A DNA stretch of 64,000 nucleotides from Paraburkholderia bannensis (lineage in GTDB: Bacteria; Pseudomonadota; Gammaproteobacteria; Burkholderiales; Burkholderiaceae). Made by a program: the position numbers and the translations under genes. Positions within the stretch are counted from its first letter, which is position 1. Each line of letters opens with the position of its first letter. Below the pieces are notes generated by a model, which saw only the letters and a program-made list of their open reading frames with translations, did not search any database and was not told the DNA's origin. The DNA is taken from contig NZ_JACHBW010000005.1 in the NCBI RefSeq assembly GCF_014200455.1, positions 124,001-188,000 on the forward strand, given 5' to 3'. This document shows positions 52,050-61,591 of the stretch, one piece after another.

Positions 52050-53411
52050 TCACACCTGTGCTTTGACTTCTGTCTCTTCCTGCACCACCAGCCCACTGAC
52101 CGAGGCGGTCAGCCCGCGTCCGCCCGGATTATTGCGCAGGACCAGCTTCAAACCATGCCGTTGCGCGATCCGCATGGCAATCGAAAGTCCCAATCCGCTG
52201 CCCGTGCCCGGCACATGATTGGCGCGATAAAAGCGGTCCAGTACGCGTTCCAGATGTTCCTCGGGAATGCCCGGCCCGTTGTCCACTACATCGAAACCCA
52301 CGCGGCCATTCGTGCGGGTGAGCACCAGATCGATCTTGCCGCCGGGCGGCGTATAGCGGATCGCGTTGTCGAGCAGATTGTTCATCAGCGTTGCGAGGCC
52401 GTGTGCGTCGGCGGCTACGTTGCAGATATCGTCGTCGGTGACGGGCGGGCGCAGTTCCAGCCCGAGATCGATATTTTTTTCCTCTGCCAGCAAAGAGAGA
52501 TCGCCAATGGCGTGTTCGGCCAGACGGCGCAGGCTTACTGCGGCCACCGGCAATTCCGCCTGGGCGTCCTCGCGCGCGAGCGTGAGCAATTGCTGCACGA
52601 GGCGAATCAGCCGGTTCAGACGCGTTTCGATGCGCCCGGTGGTCTGCGGCTCGCCGCTGAGCGTGCCGTCGCGCAACGCAGCCTGCAATTGCAGCTTGAG
52701 CGCCGCGAGCGGCGAGCGCAGTTCGTGCGCGGCATCGGCGATAAAGGTGCGTTGCGCCTGCGAAGCCGTGTTCAAACGGGCAAGCAGATCGTTGAGCGCG
52801 ACCACCAGCGGACGCAATTCGATCGGCACCGATCGATCGAGCGAGACCGGCCCAAGCGCATTGTGCGAGCGCGCGGCCAGCAGCGCCGAGAGTGCGCCCA
52901 CGGGAGCCAGCCCACGCGCCACCACCAGCAGTACCAGCACGATGGCCACCGGCACGAACACCGCCAGCGGCCAGAGCGTGTGCAGCGCCAGTTTCAGCGC
53001 GAGCGTCTCGCGCACGGAGACCGGCTGCGCGACCTGCACGAAGCGATCGGCCTGCTGTACGCCGAAGGTGCGCCAGTGCGACTCCTCGTGCTCGAAGGTA
53101 TGGAAGCCTGCGGGATTGCGCGGCAACGGTTCGGCCTGCGCGGTGTGATAGATCGCCGTGCCGTTGCGGTCCCAGATCTCGATCAGGATGCGATCGTCGG
53201 CAATGCCCTGCATGTCGGGCTCGTGCTGCTCGCTGCCGTTGCCCGGACGCAGGTTCGAGGGCAGCGAAAGCGCGACGGCGCGCAGTTCGTAATCGAAAAG
53301 CTCGCTCGCCTCGTTGCGCGCCGTGTGGAAAATGCCGAATCCCGCCACCGCCGATCCCGCCGCGAAGCCGCAGATCAGCCAGCCTAGCAGGCGGCGCTTG
53401 ATCGATCTCAT
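52050..53411 (-). CDS. QseC/PmrB-like sensor histidine kinase
   Basis: A 453-residue membrane kinase. TM1 is about 8-29, a periplasmic sensor (30-145) follows, TM2 is about 147-167, then HAMP. The H-box is QAQRTFIADAAHELRSPLAA. The ATPase core has NNLLDNAIRYTPPGGKIDL, VVDNGPGIPEEHL and GTGSGLGLSIAMRIAQRHG. It overlaps the response regulator by 4 bp and is the last gene of a five-gene efflux operon. It presumably senses the efflux substrate (metal or antimicrobial) in the periplasm. Confidence 0.93.
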   Translation of the reverse strand: MRSIKRRLLGWLICGFAAGSAVAGFGIFHTARNEASELFDYELRAVALSLPSNLRPGNGSEQHEPDMQGIADDRILIEIWDRNGTAIYHTAQAEPLPRNPAGFHTFEHEESHWRTFGVQQADRFVQVAQPVSVRETLALKLALHTLWPLAVFVPVAIVLVLLVVARGLAPVGALSALLAARSHNALGPVSLDRSVPIELRPLVVALNDLLARLNTASQAQRTFIADAAHELRSPLAALKLQLQAALRDGTLSGEPQTTGRIETRLNRLIRLVQQLLTLAREDAQAELPVAAVSLRRLAEHAIGDLSLLAEEKNIDLGLELRPPVTDDDICNVAADAHGLATLMNNLLDNAIRYTPPGGKIDLVLTRTNGRVGFDVVDNGPGIPEEHLERVLDRFYRANHVPGTGSGLGLSIAMRIAQRHGLKLVLRNNPGGRGLTASVSGLVVQEETEVKAQV

Positions 53412-54070
53412 TGCGCCCTCTTGAGCCGATAGCCCACGCCGCGCACCGTCACGATCTGTTCGGCGCCGATCTTGCGGCGCAGGCTGTGCACATGCACTTC
53501 GATGGTGTTGCTGCCCACTTCCTCGCCCCAGCCGTACAGCCGTTCTTCGAGTTCGGCCTTGGTGAACACGCGCGCGGGTTCTTCGATCAGCACGTGCAAC
53601 AGCGCGAATTCGCGCGGCACCAGCGCAATCGGCACGCCGTCCATGGTGACTTCGTGCGCGGCCGGGTCGAGCGTGAGATTGCCATGCGCATAGACCGGTT
53701 GCTTGCGGCCCGTGCGTCTGCGCAGCAGGGCGCGCGCACGGGCGGCCAGTTCGTCGAGATCGAAGGGCTTGACGAGGTAGTCGTCCGCGCCCGCGTCGAG
53801 TCCGCTCACGCGGTCGGTCACGCTGTCGCGCGCGGTGAGGATCAGGATCGGCGCTTCGCCGCCGCGCCGCCGGTAGGCGGACAGCACGGACACGCCGTCC
53901 TTTTTCGGCAGGCCCAGATCGAGCAGCACGAGGTCGTACACGTCGTTGGCGAGCGAGAGTTCGGCCTCGCGTCCGTCTTTTGCCCAGTCGACCGCATAGC
54001 CTTCGCGGCGCAGCCCGTCGAGCACGGGCTCGGCAATCATCTCGTCGTCTTCCACCAGCAGGAGGCGCAT
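53408..54070 (-). CDS. OmpR/QseB-family response regulator
   Basis: A 220-residue regulator. Receiver domain with LLLVEDDEMIAEPVLDGL, phosphoacceptor Asp51 in VLLDLGLPKKDG and the Lys in YLVKPFDLDEL. The DNA-binding wing includes ALVPREFALLHVLIEEPARV, FTKAELEERLYGWGEEVGSN and TVRGVGYRLK. The ATG at 54070 follows GGAG; the frame extends upstream to 54181 without homology. It is 97 bp downstream of the RND pump gene and coupled to its kinase. Confidence 0.94.
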   Translation of the reverse strand: MRLLLVEDDEMIAEPVLDGLRREGYAVDWAKDGREAELSLANDVYDLVLLDLGLPKKDGVSVLSAYRRRGGEAPILILTARDSVTDRVSGLDAGADDYLVKPFDLDELAARARALLRRRTGRKQPVYAHGNLTLDPAAHEVTMDGVPIALVPREFALLHVLIEEPARVFTKAELEERLYGWGEEVGSNTIEVHVHSLRRKIGAEQIVTVRGVGYRLKRAQ

Positions 54071-54167
54071 CGTGGTGCTCCAGTTCGCATCATTGGGCGC
54101 GACGTCGCTCGATCCACGCTGTGAATCGCCTTGCGCCGCGCGCGGTGTTTCGTTGGGTGATTGTCGC

Positions 54168-57100
54168 TCATTCGTGGCCATGGCTGCGCCCTCCGGTGCC
54201 GGTTCCGGTTCCGGTCCCGGTTCCGGCTTTCGCGCCCAGCAGCACCCGCAGCAAGGCGGGCAGCACCAGCAGCACGAGCGGCATCTGGACGATCAGCCCG
54301 GAAATGATCGCCACCGCCAGCGGCTGCTGCATCGCCGATCCTTGTCCCAGCGCGAAGGCCAGCGGCAGCAGCGCGAGGATCGCGGCGATGGTGGTCATCG
54401 CGATCGGGCGCAGACGGTTGCGGCCGGCGGCCTGTAGCGCTTCGTGCAGCGGCAGGCCGTCGTCGCGCACCAGTCCCTGGAATTCGGACACGTAGAAAAT
54501 AGCCACTTCCGTGACGATGCCGATAATCATCGTCATGCCCATCATCGCGGAGATATTCAGCTCGATCCCCGTCATCCACAGGCCGATAAAGACCGCGCCG
54601 GTGGCGCACAGCGGCATCGCCATGACGGCCAGCGCCACGCGAAAGCGTTCATAGAGGAACAGCAGCAGGCCGAACACCAGCGCTACCGCTGCGCCGAACA
54701 CCGCCATGAGCCCCTTGAACGCAATCTGTTGCTGCTGATAGAGGCCGCCCAGTTCGTAGTACACGCCGGCAGGCAGGAGGCTCGGGTCGGCGAGCGCGTG
54801 CTGCACATCGGCGATGGTCGAACCCAGGTCACGCCCGTCGATGCGCGCCGTCACCGCCACCATGCGCTTGAGATTGTCTCGGCTGATTTCGGGCTGACCG
54901 CTCACGGTCGTGCGATCGGCCACGCGCGCGAGCGCGAAAATGTGCCCATCGGGCGCGCGGATCGGCAACTGGCCCAGCGCGGTATCGGTCATATGCAGCG
55001 CGCCCTGAGCCCGCACGCGCACGCCGATGCTCTTCGGTCCGCTCTGGTACTGCGTGGCGACATTGCCGTCGAGCAGATCGCTCACCTGCTGGGCGATGGC
55101 CTGCGGATCCACGCCCTCGGCCGCGGCGGCGTCGGGGCGGATATGCAGATCGATGGCGTCGCCGGCCGGATTGATGCCGTCGTTCACGTCGACGATGCCC
55201 GCGATCTTGCCGATGCGCGCCGCCACGCGCTGCGCCGTGTCGTCGAGCTGCTGGGTATCGTCGGAATAGATCTTGATCTGCACCGGCTGCGGCACGGCGG
55301 TGAGGTCGCCGATCAGGTCTTCCATCAGCTGCGCGAGCTCGATGCTCACGCCCGGCACCTGGCTATCGATCTTCGAGCGGATCTCTTCCATCACCGTGTC
55401 GATCGGCTCGCGTGAACCCGATTTCAGGCGCACGAAAAAGTCGCCCTTGTTCGGCTCGTTGAGGTCGCCGCCGAGACCCGCACCGGTGCGGCGCGAATAG
55501 GTGGCGACGTTCGGATTGGCGCGGATGATGGCCTCCACCTGCTGCATGAGGCGATCGGTTTCCGTGATCGAAGTGCCCGGCCGCGTGTGGTAGTCGAGCA
55601 CGAAGCCGCCTTCGTCCATCGACGGCATGAAGCCGCTGCCCACGCGCGTGAAGGCGAACGCGGCAGCCAGCAGCAGCGGCACGAGCAGCGCCAGCGCCCA
55701 CACGGGACGCGCGCTCACGCGAGCAACCAGTTTTGCGTAGCCGCGATTGAGCCAGGCGGCAAAACGCGTTTCCTGGTGCTCTTCGGCGTCTTGTGCGCTG
55801 AGCCAGCGATCGCACAGAATCGGAATCGCCAGCCAGGTGACGAGGAAGGAGATGAAGAGGGCGCTGGCCATCGTCACGGACAGCGCCTTGAAAAACGCGC
55901 CCGTCACGCCCGAGAGAAACGCAAGCGGAACGAAGATAATCAGCGTGGCCGCCGACGATCCCGCCAGCGGGCGCGTGAATTCGAGCGCCGCGCTCATCAC
56001 GCGGCCATGGAAGGCGTGCGCGCCGGCCTCGCGCATCCGTCGCGCGATGTGCTCGATCATCACGATGGCGTCGTCGATCACCAGACCCACCGCCGCCGCC
56101 ATGCCGCCGAGCGTCATGATGTTGAAGCCCATGCCAAACACGTCGAGTAGCAGAATCGTCGCGGCCATCACGATGGGCACGAGCGCCACGGCGATCAGCG
56201 TGATCTTGAGGTTGCGCAGGAACACGAAGAGCGTGAGCGCGGCCAGCACCACGCCGATCATGATGGCGTCGCGCACACTAGTTGCGGACGCAACCACAAG
56301 CTCGCTCTGGTCGTACCAGTTGGCCAGATGCACGCCGGGCGGCATCTGCCTGCCGAAGGCGGCGAGCCGTGCGCGAATCGCCTGTGCCATCGCCACGCTG
56401 TTCGCGCCGGGCTGCTGATAGACGTTGATCAGTACGGCATCCTGACCATCGGCGGTGACGCGAATCCATTGCGGGACCGTGCCTTGCGAGACCGCGGCGA
56501 TCTCGCCCAGCCGCACCTGATTCGCGCCGCTCGTCGTGACGACCACGTTTTTCAGCGCATCGAGCCCGTTCACGGCGGTATTGGCCACGACTAGATAAAG
56601 CTTGTCGTGATCCTCGATGCGGCCTGTTGCCATCAGCACGTTGCCCGCGCCGATCGCGCGCGAGACGTCCGCCACCGAGAGTTTGTACGCCGCGAGCCGC
56701 GCGGGATCGACCGCCACTTCCAGTTCGTCGCGTGCGCCGCCCGTGACGTCCACACGCGCCACGCCCTCGACCGAGGAAATCAGGGGGCGTAACTGGAACT
56801 GCGCGAGATCGTAAAGCTGCGCGAGCGAGCGCTGCGAGGACGTAAGGCTGTAGGCGATCACCGGAAACACGGTGGGGTCCATGCGGCGCACCTGCATGGA
56901 GGTGCCGGGCGGCAAGGTCGCCATGATTTCGGCGATGGCCGATTGCGCCTGCAGCGTCGCCTGGGCCATGTCGGTACCCCAGTCGAAATTCAGCGAGATT
57001 TCCGCCGCGCCCCGGCTGGTGCGCGATTCCACGTCGCGCACATTGGGTACACGGCGCAGCGCTTCCTCCACGGGCACGGTGACGAGCGTGGCCATCTGCT

Positions 57101-57269
57101 CGGCGGGGCGGTCGCCCGCATCGAGCGAAACCACGGCGCGTGGGAACGAAACGTTCGGAAAGAGCGAGATCGGCAGTTTCAGGGCGGTGAGCGCGCCCGC
57201 GACAGCGGCCAGCGCGATTACGAACAGCAGCGAGCGCCGACGGCGCTGCATCCATTGGCCAAAGGTCAT
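54168..57269 (-). CDS. RND efflux pump, inner-membrane permease
   Basis: A 1033-residue RND transporter with 12 expected transmembrane helices. TM4 carries the proton-relay pair in GLVIDDAIVMIEHIARRM. Large periplasmic loops follow helices 1 and 7. Sequence features (FPNVSFPRAVVSLDAGDRPA, MDEGGFVLDYHTRPGTSITE) resemble the MdtB/CzcA-like branch, so substrate class (metal or organic) is unclear. The C-terminus carries a Gly-Thr repeat encoded by 6-bp tandem DNA repeats and ends SHGHE. It overlaps the adaptor gene by 4 bp. Confidence 0.94.
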   Translation of the reverse strand: MTFGQWMQRRRRSLLFVIALAAVAGALTALKLPISLFPNVSFPRAVVSLDAGDRPAEQMATLVTVPVEEALRRVPNVRDVESRTSRGAAEISLNFDWGTDMAQATLQAQSAIAEIMATLPPGTSMQVRRMDPTVFPVIAYSLTSSQRSLAQLYDLAQFQLRPLISSVEGVARVDVTGGARDELEVAVDPARLAAYKLSVADVSRAIGAGNVLMATGRIEDHDKLYLVVANTAVNGLDALKNVVVTTSGANQVRLGEIAAVSQGTVPQWIRVTADGQDAVLINVYQQPGANSVAMAQAIRARLAAFGRQMPPGVHLANWYDQSELVVASATSVRDAIMIGVVLAALTLFVFLRNLKITLIAVALVPIVMAATILLLDVFGMGFNIMTLGGMAAAVGLVIDDAIVMIEHIARRMREAGAHAFHGRVMSAALEFTRPLAGSSAATLIIFVPLAFLSGVTGAFFKALSVTMASALFISFLVTWLAIPILCDRWLSAQDAEEHQETRFAAWLNRGYAKLVARVSARPVWALALLVPLLLAAAFAFTRVGSGFMPSMDEGGFVLDYHTRPGTSITETDRLMQQVEAIIRANPNVATYSRRTGAGLGGDLNEPNKGDFFVRLKSGSREPIDTVMEEIRSKIDSQVPGVSIELAQLMEDLIGDLTAVPQPVQIKIYSDDTQQLDDTAQRVAARIGKIAGIVDVNDGINPAGDAIDLHIRPDAAAAEGVDPQAIAQQVSDLLDGNVATQYQSGPKSIGVRVRAQGALHMTDTALGQLPIRAPDGHIFALARVADRTTVSGQPEISRDNLKRMVAVTARIDGRDLGSTIADVQHALADPSLLPAGVYYELGGLYQQQQIAFKGLMAVFGAAVALVFGLLLFLYERFRVALAVMAMPLCATGAVFIGLWMTGIELNISAMMGMTMIIGIVTEVAIFYVSEFQGLVRDDGLPLHEALQAAGRNRLRPIAMTTIAAILALLPLAFALGQGSAMQQPLAVAIISGLIVQMPLVLLVLPALLRVLLGAKAGTGTGTGTGTGGRSHGHE
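54195..54224 (-). repeat. 6-bp tandem repeat at the 3' end of the RND gene
   Basis: Five head-to-tail 6-base units (GGTGCC, GGTTCC, GGTTCC, GGTCCC, GGTTCC on plus) encode the Gly-Thr run before the SHGHE end of the pump. Slippage would alter tail length in frame. Confidence 0.75.
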
Positions 57270-58414
57270 CGCGCGCCGCCTGGCTTGGCCTGCGCGGCAT
57301 TCGCCACGCGCACCGTCATGCCGTCTTCGAGTTCGTAGTTCCCGCTCACGACGAGCGGTCGTGCCGCATCGAGCGCGCCGTCCACGCCATAGATATCGCC
57401 GTGCTCGACTTTCACGGTCACCGCCACGCGATGCGCCTTATTGCCTGGGACAACCTGGTAAACATATTGGCCACGCGAGTCCTGGAGTACGGCGGCGCGC
57501 GGCAGGCTCCACCAGTCGCCGGGCTGCGCATCGATATCGGCGCGCACGCGCGTGCCGGGCAGGAACGCCGTGCCAGCGAGCGGCACGCTCGCCCCCACAT
57601 CGACGAGCTGGCTTTGCGCATCGACCGATGCGCCCACCATCGCGATCTGGCCCGGCGCCTGCAGCGCGGGTTGCGAGGCGGCCAGCGCGTGCAGCACGAT
57701 GCGGTCGCCCGGATGGATCAGCGCGGCGTCGGCGGCTTCGACGCCTAGCGAGACATTCGGCGTTTTGGCGTCGCCTGCATTCGCGCCGACCAGTTGCGCC
57801 AGCGCGGCGCCGGCCTGCACCTGATCGCCGGGCGCGGCGCTCACCTGCGCGACTGCGCCGGCGGCCGGCGCCGTGATCGTCTTCGCGCCCGCAGCGATGC
57901 CCGAAGCGTTTTGCGCGGCGATCGCCTGCATGGCGTCGTCGAGCGCCTTTTGCGCGGCGGCGAGTTGCGACTGGGTGGCGAGGTTGTCGCGATAGAGCGC
58001 CTGGGTGCGGGCGAGTTCGCCGCGCGCGAGCGTCGCTGCGCTTTGCGCCTGGGTGAGCGCAATCACGGCGGCCGGATCAGCCTGGACCACGAATAGCGGC
58101 GCGCCGCGGCCGACGCGCTGACCCGGCTGCACCAGCACGCGCGTCACACGCGCGACGTAGGGCAGGCTCACGGTGGCGGCGTTCGCGCCCGCGGCGGCGA
58201 CCACGCCATAAGCCACGATGCGCTGCGAGACGTTTTCGCGGACCACCCTGGCGGTTTGCACGGCAACGGTTGGTGCGGAGTCTGCGCTGTCGCCCGTTGC
58301 GGAGGCATCCGCATGCGCCGCGTGGGCGACAAGGAACGCGCCGCCCGCAGCGAGCGCGCCAGCGGCGCACAGGGCGTACGCAGCGGCACGCATGGGGATT
58401 TTGCGGTTGAACAT
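57266..58414 (-). CDS. RND periplasmic adaptor (membrane fusion protein)
   Basis: A 382-residue protein with an N-terminal signal-anchor. VRENVSQRIVAYGVVAAAGA starts the barrel-sandwich domain, and VTRVLVQPGQRVGRGAPLFV is the lipoyl half-motif. A short coiled-coil hairpin (ALTQAQSAATLARGELARTQ) follows, then ITAPAAGAVAQVSAAPGDQV and the beta-barrel. It links the RND pump to the TolC-like channel. It starts 42 bp after the channel gene and overlaps the pump gene. Confidence 0.93.
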   Translation of the reverse strand: MFNRKIPMRAAAYALCAAGALAAGGAFLVAHAAHADASATGDSADSAPTVAVQTARVVRENVSQRIVAYGVVAAAGANAATVSLPYVARVTRVLVQPGQRVGRGAPLFVVQADPAAVIALTQAQSAATLARGELARTQALYRDNLATQSQLAAAQKALDDAMQAIAAQNASGIAAGAKTITAPAAGAVAQVSAAPGDQVQAGAALAQLVGANAGDAKTPNVSLGVEAADAALIHPGDRIVLHALAASQPALQAPGQIAMVGASVDAQSQLVDVGASVPLAGTAFLPGTRVRADIDAQPGDWWSLPRAAVLQDSRGQYVYQVVPGNKAHRVAVTVKVEHGDIYGVDGALDAARPLVVSGNYELEDGMTVRVANAAQAKPGGAR

Positions 58415-58456
58415 GAGTTTCGGCTTATGTGTCGGCTTTCTGGATCGGTGCCTGTA

Positions 58457-59857
58457 TCAGCGGGAGGCGGCGTCCCGTGTGCTGTCGTTCGCCGCGCCGT
58501 AGGGCGGGGGAATCGCGCCACCCAGCAGCGCTTCGAGTGCGATGCGTTGCTCCGCGAGCGCCTCGCGCGCGGCGGCGGTGTCGACGCGGCGTGCAAGCGC
58601 TGCGCTTTGCGCATCGACGTACTGGCCAATCGTGATGTCGTGCGCCGCGTAAGCGTCGCGCGCACGCGCTGCCGCGAAGTCGAGTTCGGGCAGCGCGGCT
58701 TCGTCCTCGTTGAGTTGCTGCGAGGCTAGCGCGCCGTCGGCCTGCAAATGCGCGATATCGGCGCGGGCGGCGTTCAGACGGCTCTGGTACTCGTCGGCAA
58801 GACGCTCGCGCGTGGCCTGCTCGATGGCGATGTTGCCGCGATTGCGGTTGAACACCGGCAGCGTGAGGTTGATGGCGAAGCCGCTCGTATAGATCTCCGA
58901 GGTATCGCGTTGACGCGTGAAGCCCACGGACAGGCTCGGGAACTGGTTGAGAATGGCGGCGCGATATTTCTGTTCCTGCGCTTCGTAGCCTGCCTGTAGC
59001 GCGATCAGATCGGGGCGGCGCTGCGCCAGCGCGGCGAGCGCCGCGTTGAGCGCGCCTGCATCGACGGGTTGGACTTGCGCCTCGCCCGCCAACGGCAGAT
59101 CGACATCGGGCGCGAGACCAAGCAGCGCGTTCAGGTCGTGGTGCGCTTGTTCGTGCGCGCGCTGCATATCGACATATTGCTTGCGCGCGTCCTGCGACGC
59201 CGTGAGCGCGGCGGTCGCCGTGTCGCCGGTGACGTTGTGCTCGCGTGCCGCATGCGCGATTCGCATGTAGCGCTGTTGCGACAGGGCGGCCTGTTGGGCG
59301 AGCAGCGGCAACGCCTCGCCCTGGAAGCGCATCTTGACGAACAACTGGCGCGCCTGCGCAACGATCTGCCATTCCTGCCATAGCAGGCCCAGATCCGTTT
59401 TACGCACGGTGGCATCGGCTGAGCGTTTATTGGCGCCACGCGTGACGATTGCCATCACGTCCATGCTCAAGCCGTAGCTGAACGCGCGAGACAGCCCCGC
59501 AGCGCCCGGATAGTCGCTCGATATGCCGACCTGCGGATCGGGTACCAGTCCTGCGGAAAAGGCCTGCGCCTGTGCGATGTGCAGATCGTCGCGGGCGAGT
59601 CGCAGATCGGGGTTGTTCGCGACCGCCAGCATCGCCACTTCGTCGATATCAAAACCATCGGACGGATCGAAGCGATGCGCCGCGAGCACAGGCAAGGGCA
59701 TGGTCGCCGGATCGATCTGCACGCGCTGAAGCGTCTCCTGCGTGAGCAACGAATCGTTCGACGGCAAGGGCTTCGCGTGATAAACCGCGCAGCCGCCCAG
59801 AATGAGAGCGGCGAGCGGCAAGGCGCGACATGACACACGGAAAGACAGGCAGGACAA
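58457..59857 (-). CDS. TolC-family outer-membrane efflux channel, lipoprotein
   Basis: A 466-residue OEP-family protein. The lipobox ALILGGC (Cys23) predicts acylation, as in CusC/OprM. Repeated helical hairpins are visible: MLAVANNPDLRLARDDLHIA in the first half and LAQRRPDLIALQAGYEAQEQ in the second. The start is TTG at 59857 with GAGGAA upstream; a GTG 24 bp downstream is an alternative. First gene of the operon that continues with the adaptor, RND pump, response regulator and kinase. Confidence 0.91.
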   Translation of the reverse strand: MSCLSFRVSCRALPLAALILGGCAVYHAKPLPSNDSLLTQETLQRVQIDPATMPLPVLAAHRFDPSDGFDIDEVAMLAVANNPDLRLARDDLHIAQAQAFSAGLVPDPQVGISSDYPGAAGLSRAFSYGLSMDVMAIVTRGANKRSADATVRKTDLGLLWQEWQIVAQARQLFVKMRFQGEALPLLAQQAALSQQRYMRIAHAAREHNVTGDTATAALTASQDARKQYVDMQRAHEQAHHDLNALLGLAPDVDLPLAGEAQVQPVDAGALNAALAALAQRRPDLIALQAGYEAQEQKYRAAILNQFPSLSVGFTRQRDTSEIYTSGFAINLTLPVFNRNRGNIAIEQATRERLADEYQSRLNAARADIAHLQADGALASQQLNEDEAALPELDFAAARARDAYAAHDITIGQYVDAQSAALARRVDTAAAREALAEQRIALEALLGGAIPPPYGAANDSTRDAASR

Positions 59858-60122
59858 CGGACGTTCCTCGACGAATGCAGGGCTGCTACGGCAGCATTGC
59901 GAGGCATTCTGCTGGGTAAACGCTTATGTGCTGCTTAAGGGATCAAACAGCCAGTTGATAGTAATTCGTATGGCAATTGTAATAATTCCAGATTGCCGAT
60001 TTTCGATAACACGTCGATTTATGACTCTCTAGCATGGTTTTCATCCCCGCCTGGGCTGTCCGAGGTCGCATCCGTCGACTCACCGCCACGCCCGCGCGGG
60101 CTTTCATCGAGGAGAAAACACC

Positions 60123-61544
60123 ATGCACGCAGAGTCAAAAGGCCAGTCCGCGCCCGCGCTTCAGCAGACGCTCGGCACGTGGCAACTGTGGGGCATCGCC
60201 GTCGGGCTTGTGATTTCCGGCGAATATTTCGGCTGGAGCTACGGCTGGGCGAGCGCCGGCACCCTAGGCTTCGTCGTCACGGCCCTGTTCGTGGCGGCCA
60301 TGTACACCACCTTTATTTTCAGCTTCACCGAACTCACCACTTCGATCCCGCACGCGGGCGGACCGTTTGCCTATGCGCGCCGCGCCTTCGGCCCCGCAGG
60401 CGGCTTTCTGGCGGGCGCGGCCACGCTGGTGGAATTCGTGTTCGCGCCGCCGGCCATCGCGCTGGCTATCGGCGCGTATCTGCACGTGCAATTTCCGGGA
60501 CTTGAGCCGAAGCACGCAGCGATGGGCGCGTACCTCGTGTTCATGGCGCTCAATATCGTCGGCGTGCAGATCGCCGCGACGTTCGAACTGGTGGTGACGC
60601 TGCTGGCCATCTTCGAACTGCTCGTGTTCATGGGCGTGGTGTCGCCGGGCTTCTCATGGGACCACTTCTCCAAAGGCGGCTGGTCGGGCGTCGATCACTT
60701 TTCGATGGGCGCCTTCCACGGCATGTTCGCTGCAATTCCGTTCGCGATCTGGTTCTTCCTCGCCATCGAAGGCGTGGCCATGGCCGCCGAGGAAGCGAAG
60801 AACCCCAAGCGTTCGATTCCGATCGCCTATGTTGCCGGCATCCTGACGCTGGTGGCGCTCGCCGTGGGCGTGATGGTGTTCGCAGGCGGCGCGGGCGACT
60901 GGACCAAACTCGCCAATATCAACGACCCGCTGCCACAAGCCATGAAATACATCGTTGGCGAGCATAGCGGCTGGATGCATATGCTCGTCTGGCTCGGCCT
61001 GTTCGGTCTGGTTGCGTCGTTCCACGGCATCATCCTGGGCTACTCGCGCCAGATCTTCGCGCTGGCTCGCGAAGGCTACCTGCCTGCGTGGCTCGCCAAG
61101 GTGCATCCGCGCTTCAAGACGCCTTATCGCGCGATTATCGCGGGCGGCGTGATCGGCATCGCGGCCATCTATAGCGACGAGTTGATCCAGTTCGGCGGCC
61201 AGACGCTCACGGCCAATATCGTCACGATGTCGGTGTTTGGCGCGATCGTCATGTATATCGTCAGCATGGCCGCGCTGTTCAAGCTGCGCCGCGCGCAACC
61301 GCGTCTGGCCCGGCCGTTCCGCGCGCCGCTCTACCCGTTCTTCCCGGCCTTCGCGCTGCTTGCCGCGCTGGTTTGCCTTGGCACGATGGTGTATTTCAAT
61401 GCGCTGGTCGCGGTGATCTTCGTGGGTTTTCTCGCGCTCGGCTATGCTTATTTCCTCGCGACCCGTGCCCAGCGCGAAGCCGCTTCCCAGGTCATTCAAG
61501 CCGCAGACCCGCTGGAAACGTCCGGCGCGCTGCTGGAGGAATGA
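60123..61544 (+). CDS. eat: Ethanolamine permease
   Basis: A 473-residue APC-superfamily transporter with about 12 helices. WQLWGIAVGLVISGEYFGWS is the unwound first helix of the Eat subgroup, and FFLAIEGVAMAAEEAKNPKR the conserved helix-6 to loop segment. The tail is cytoplasmic. GAGGAG lies well placed before the ATG. It is followed 47 bp later by eutB, so uptake and degradation are co-transcribed. It is divergent from the efflux operon across an AT-rich 265-bp spacer. Confidence 0.95.
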   Translation: MHAESKGQSAPALQQTLGTWQLWGIAVGLVISGEYFGWSYGWASAGTLGFVVTALFVAAMYTTFIFSFTELTTSIPHAGGPFAYARRAFGPAGGFLAGAATLVEFVFAPPAIALAIGAYLHVQFPGLEPKHAAMGAYLVFMALNIVGVQIAATFELVVTLLAIFELLVFMGVVSPGFSWDHFSKGGWSGVDHFSMGAFHGMFAAIPFAIWFFLAIEGVAMAAEEAKNPKRSIPIAYVAGILTLVALAVGVMVFAGGAGDWTKLANINDPLPQAMKYIVGEHSGWMHMLVWLGLFGLVASFHGIILGYSRQIFALAREGYLPAWLAKVHPRFKTPYRAIIAGGVIGIAAIYSDELIQFGGQTLTANIVTMSVFGAIVMYIVSMAALFKLRRAQPRLARPFRAPLYPFFPAFALLAALVCLGTMVYFNALVAVIFVGFLALGYAYFLATRAQREAASQVIQAADPLETSGALLEE

Positions 61545-61591
61545 GCGCACAATGATTCTCCGCACCATGCCTGAGCGCAGGAGTTGAACCG

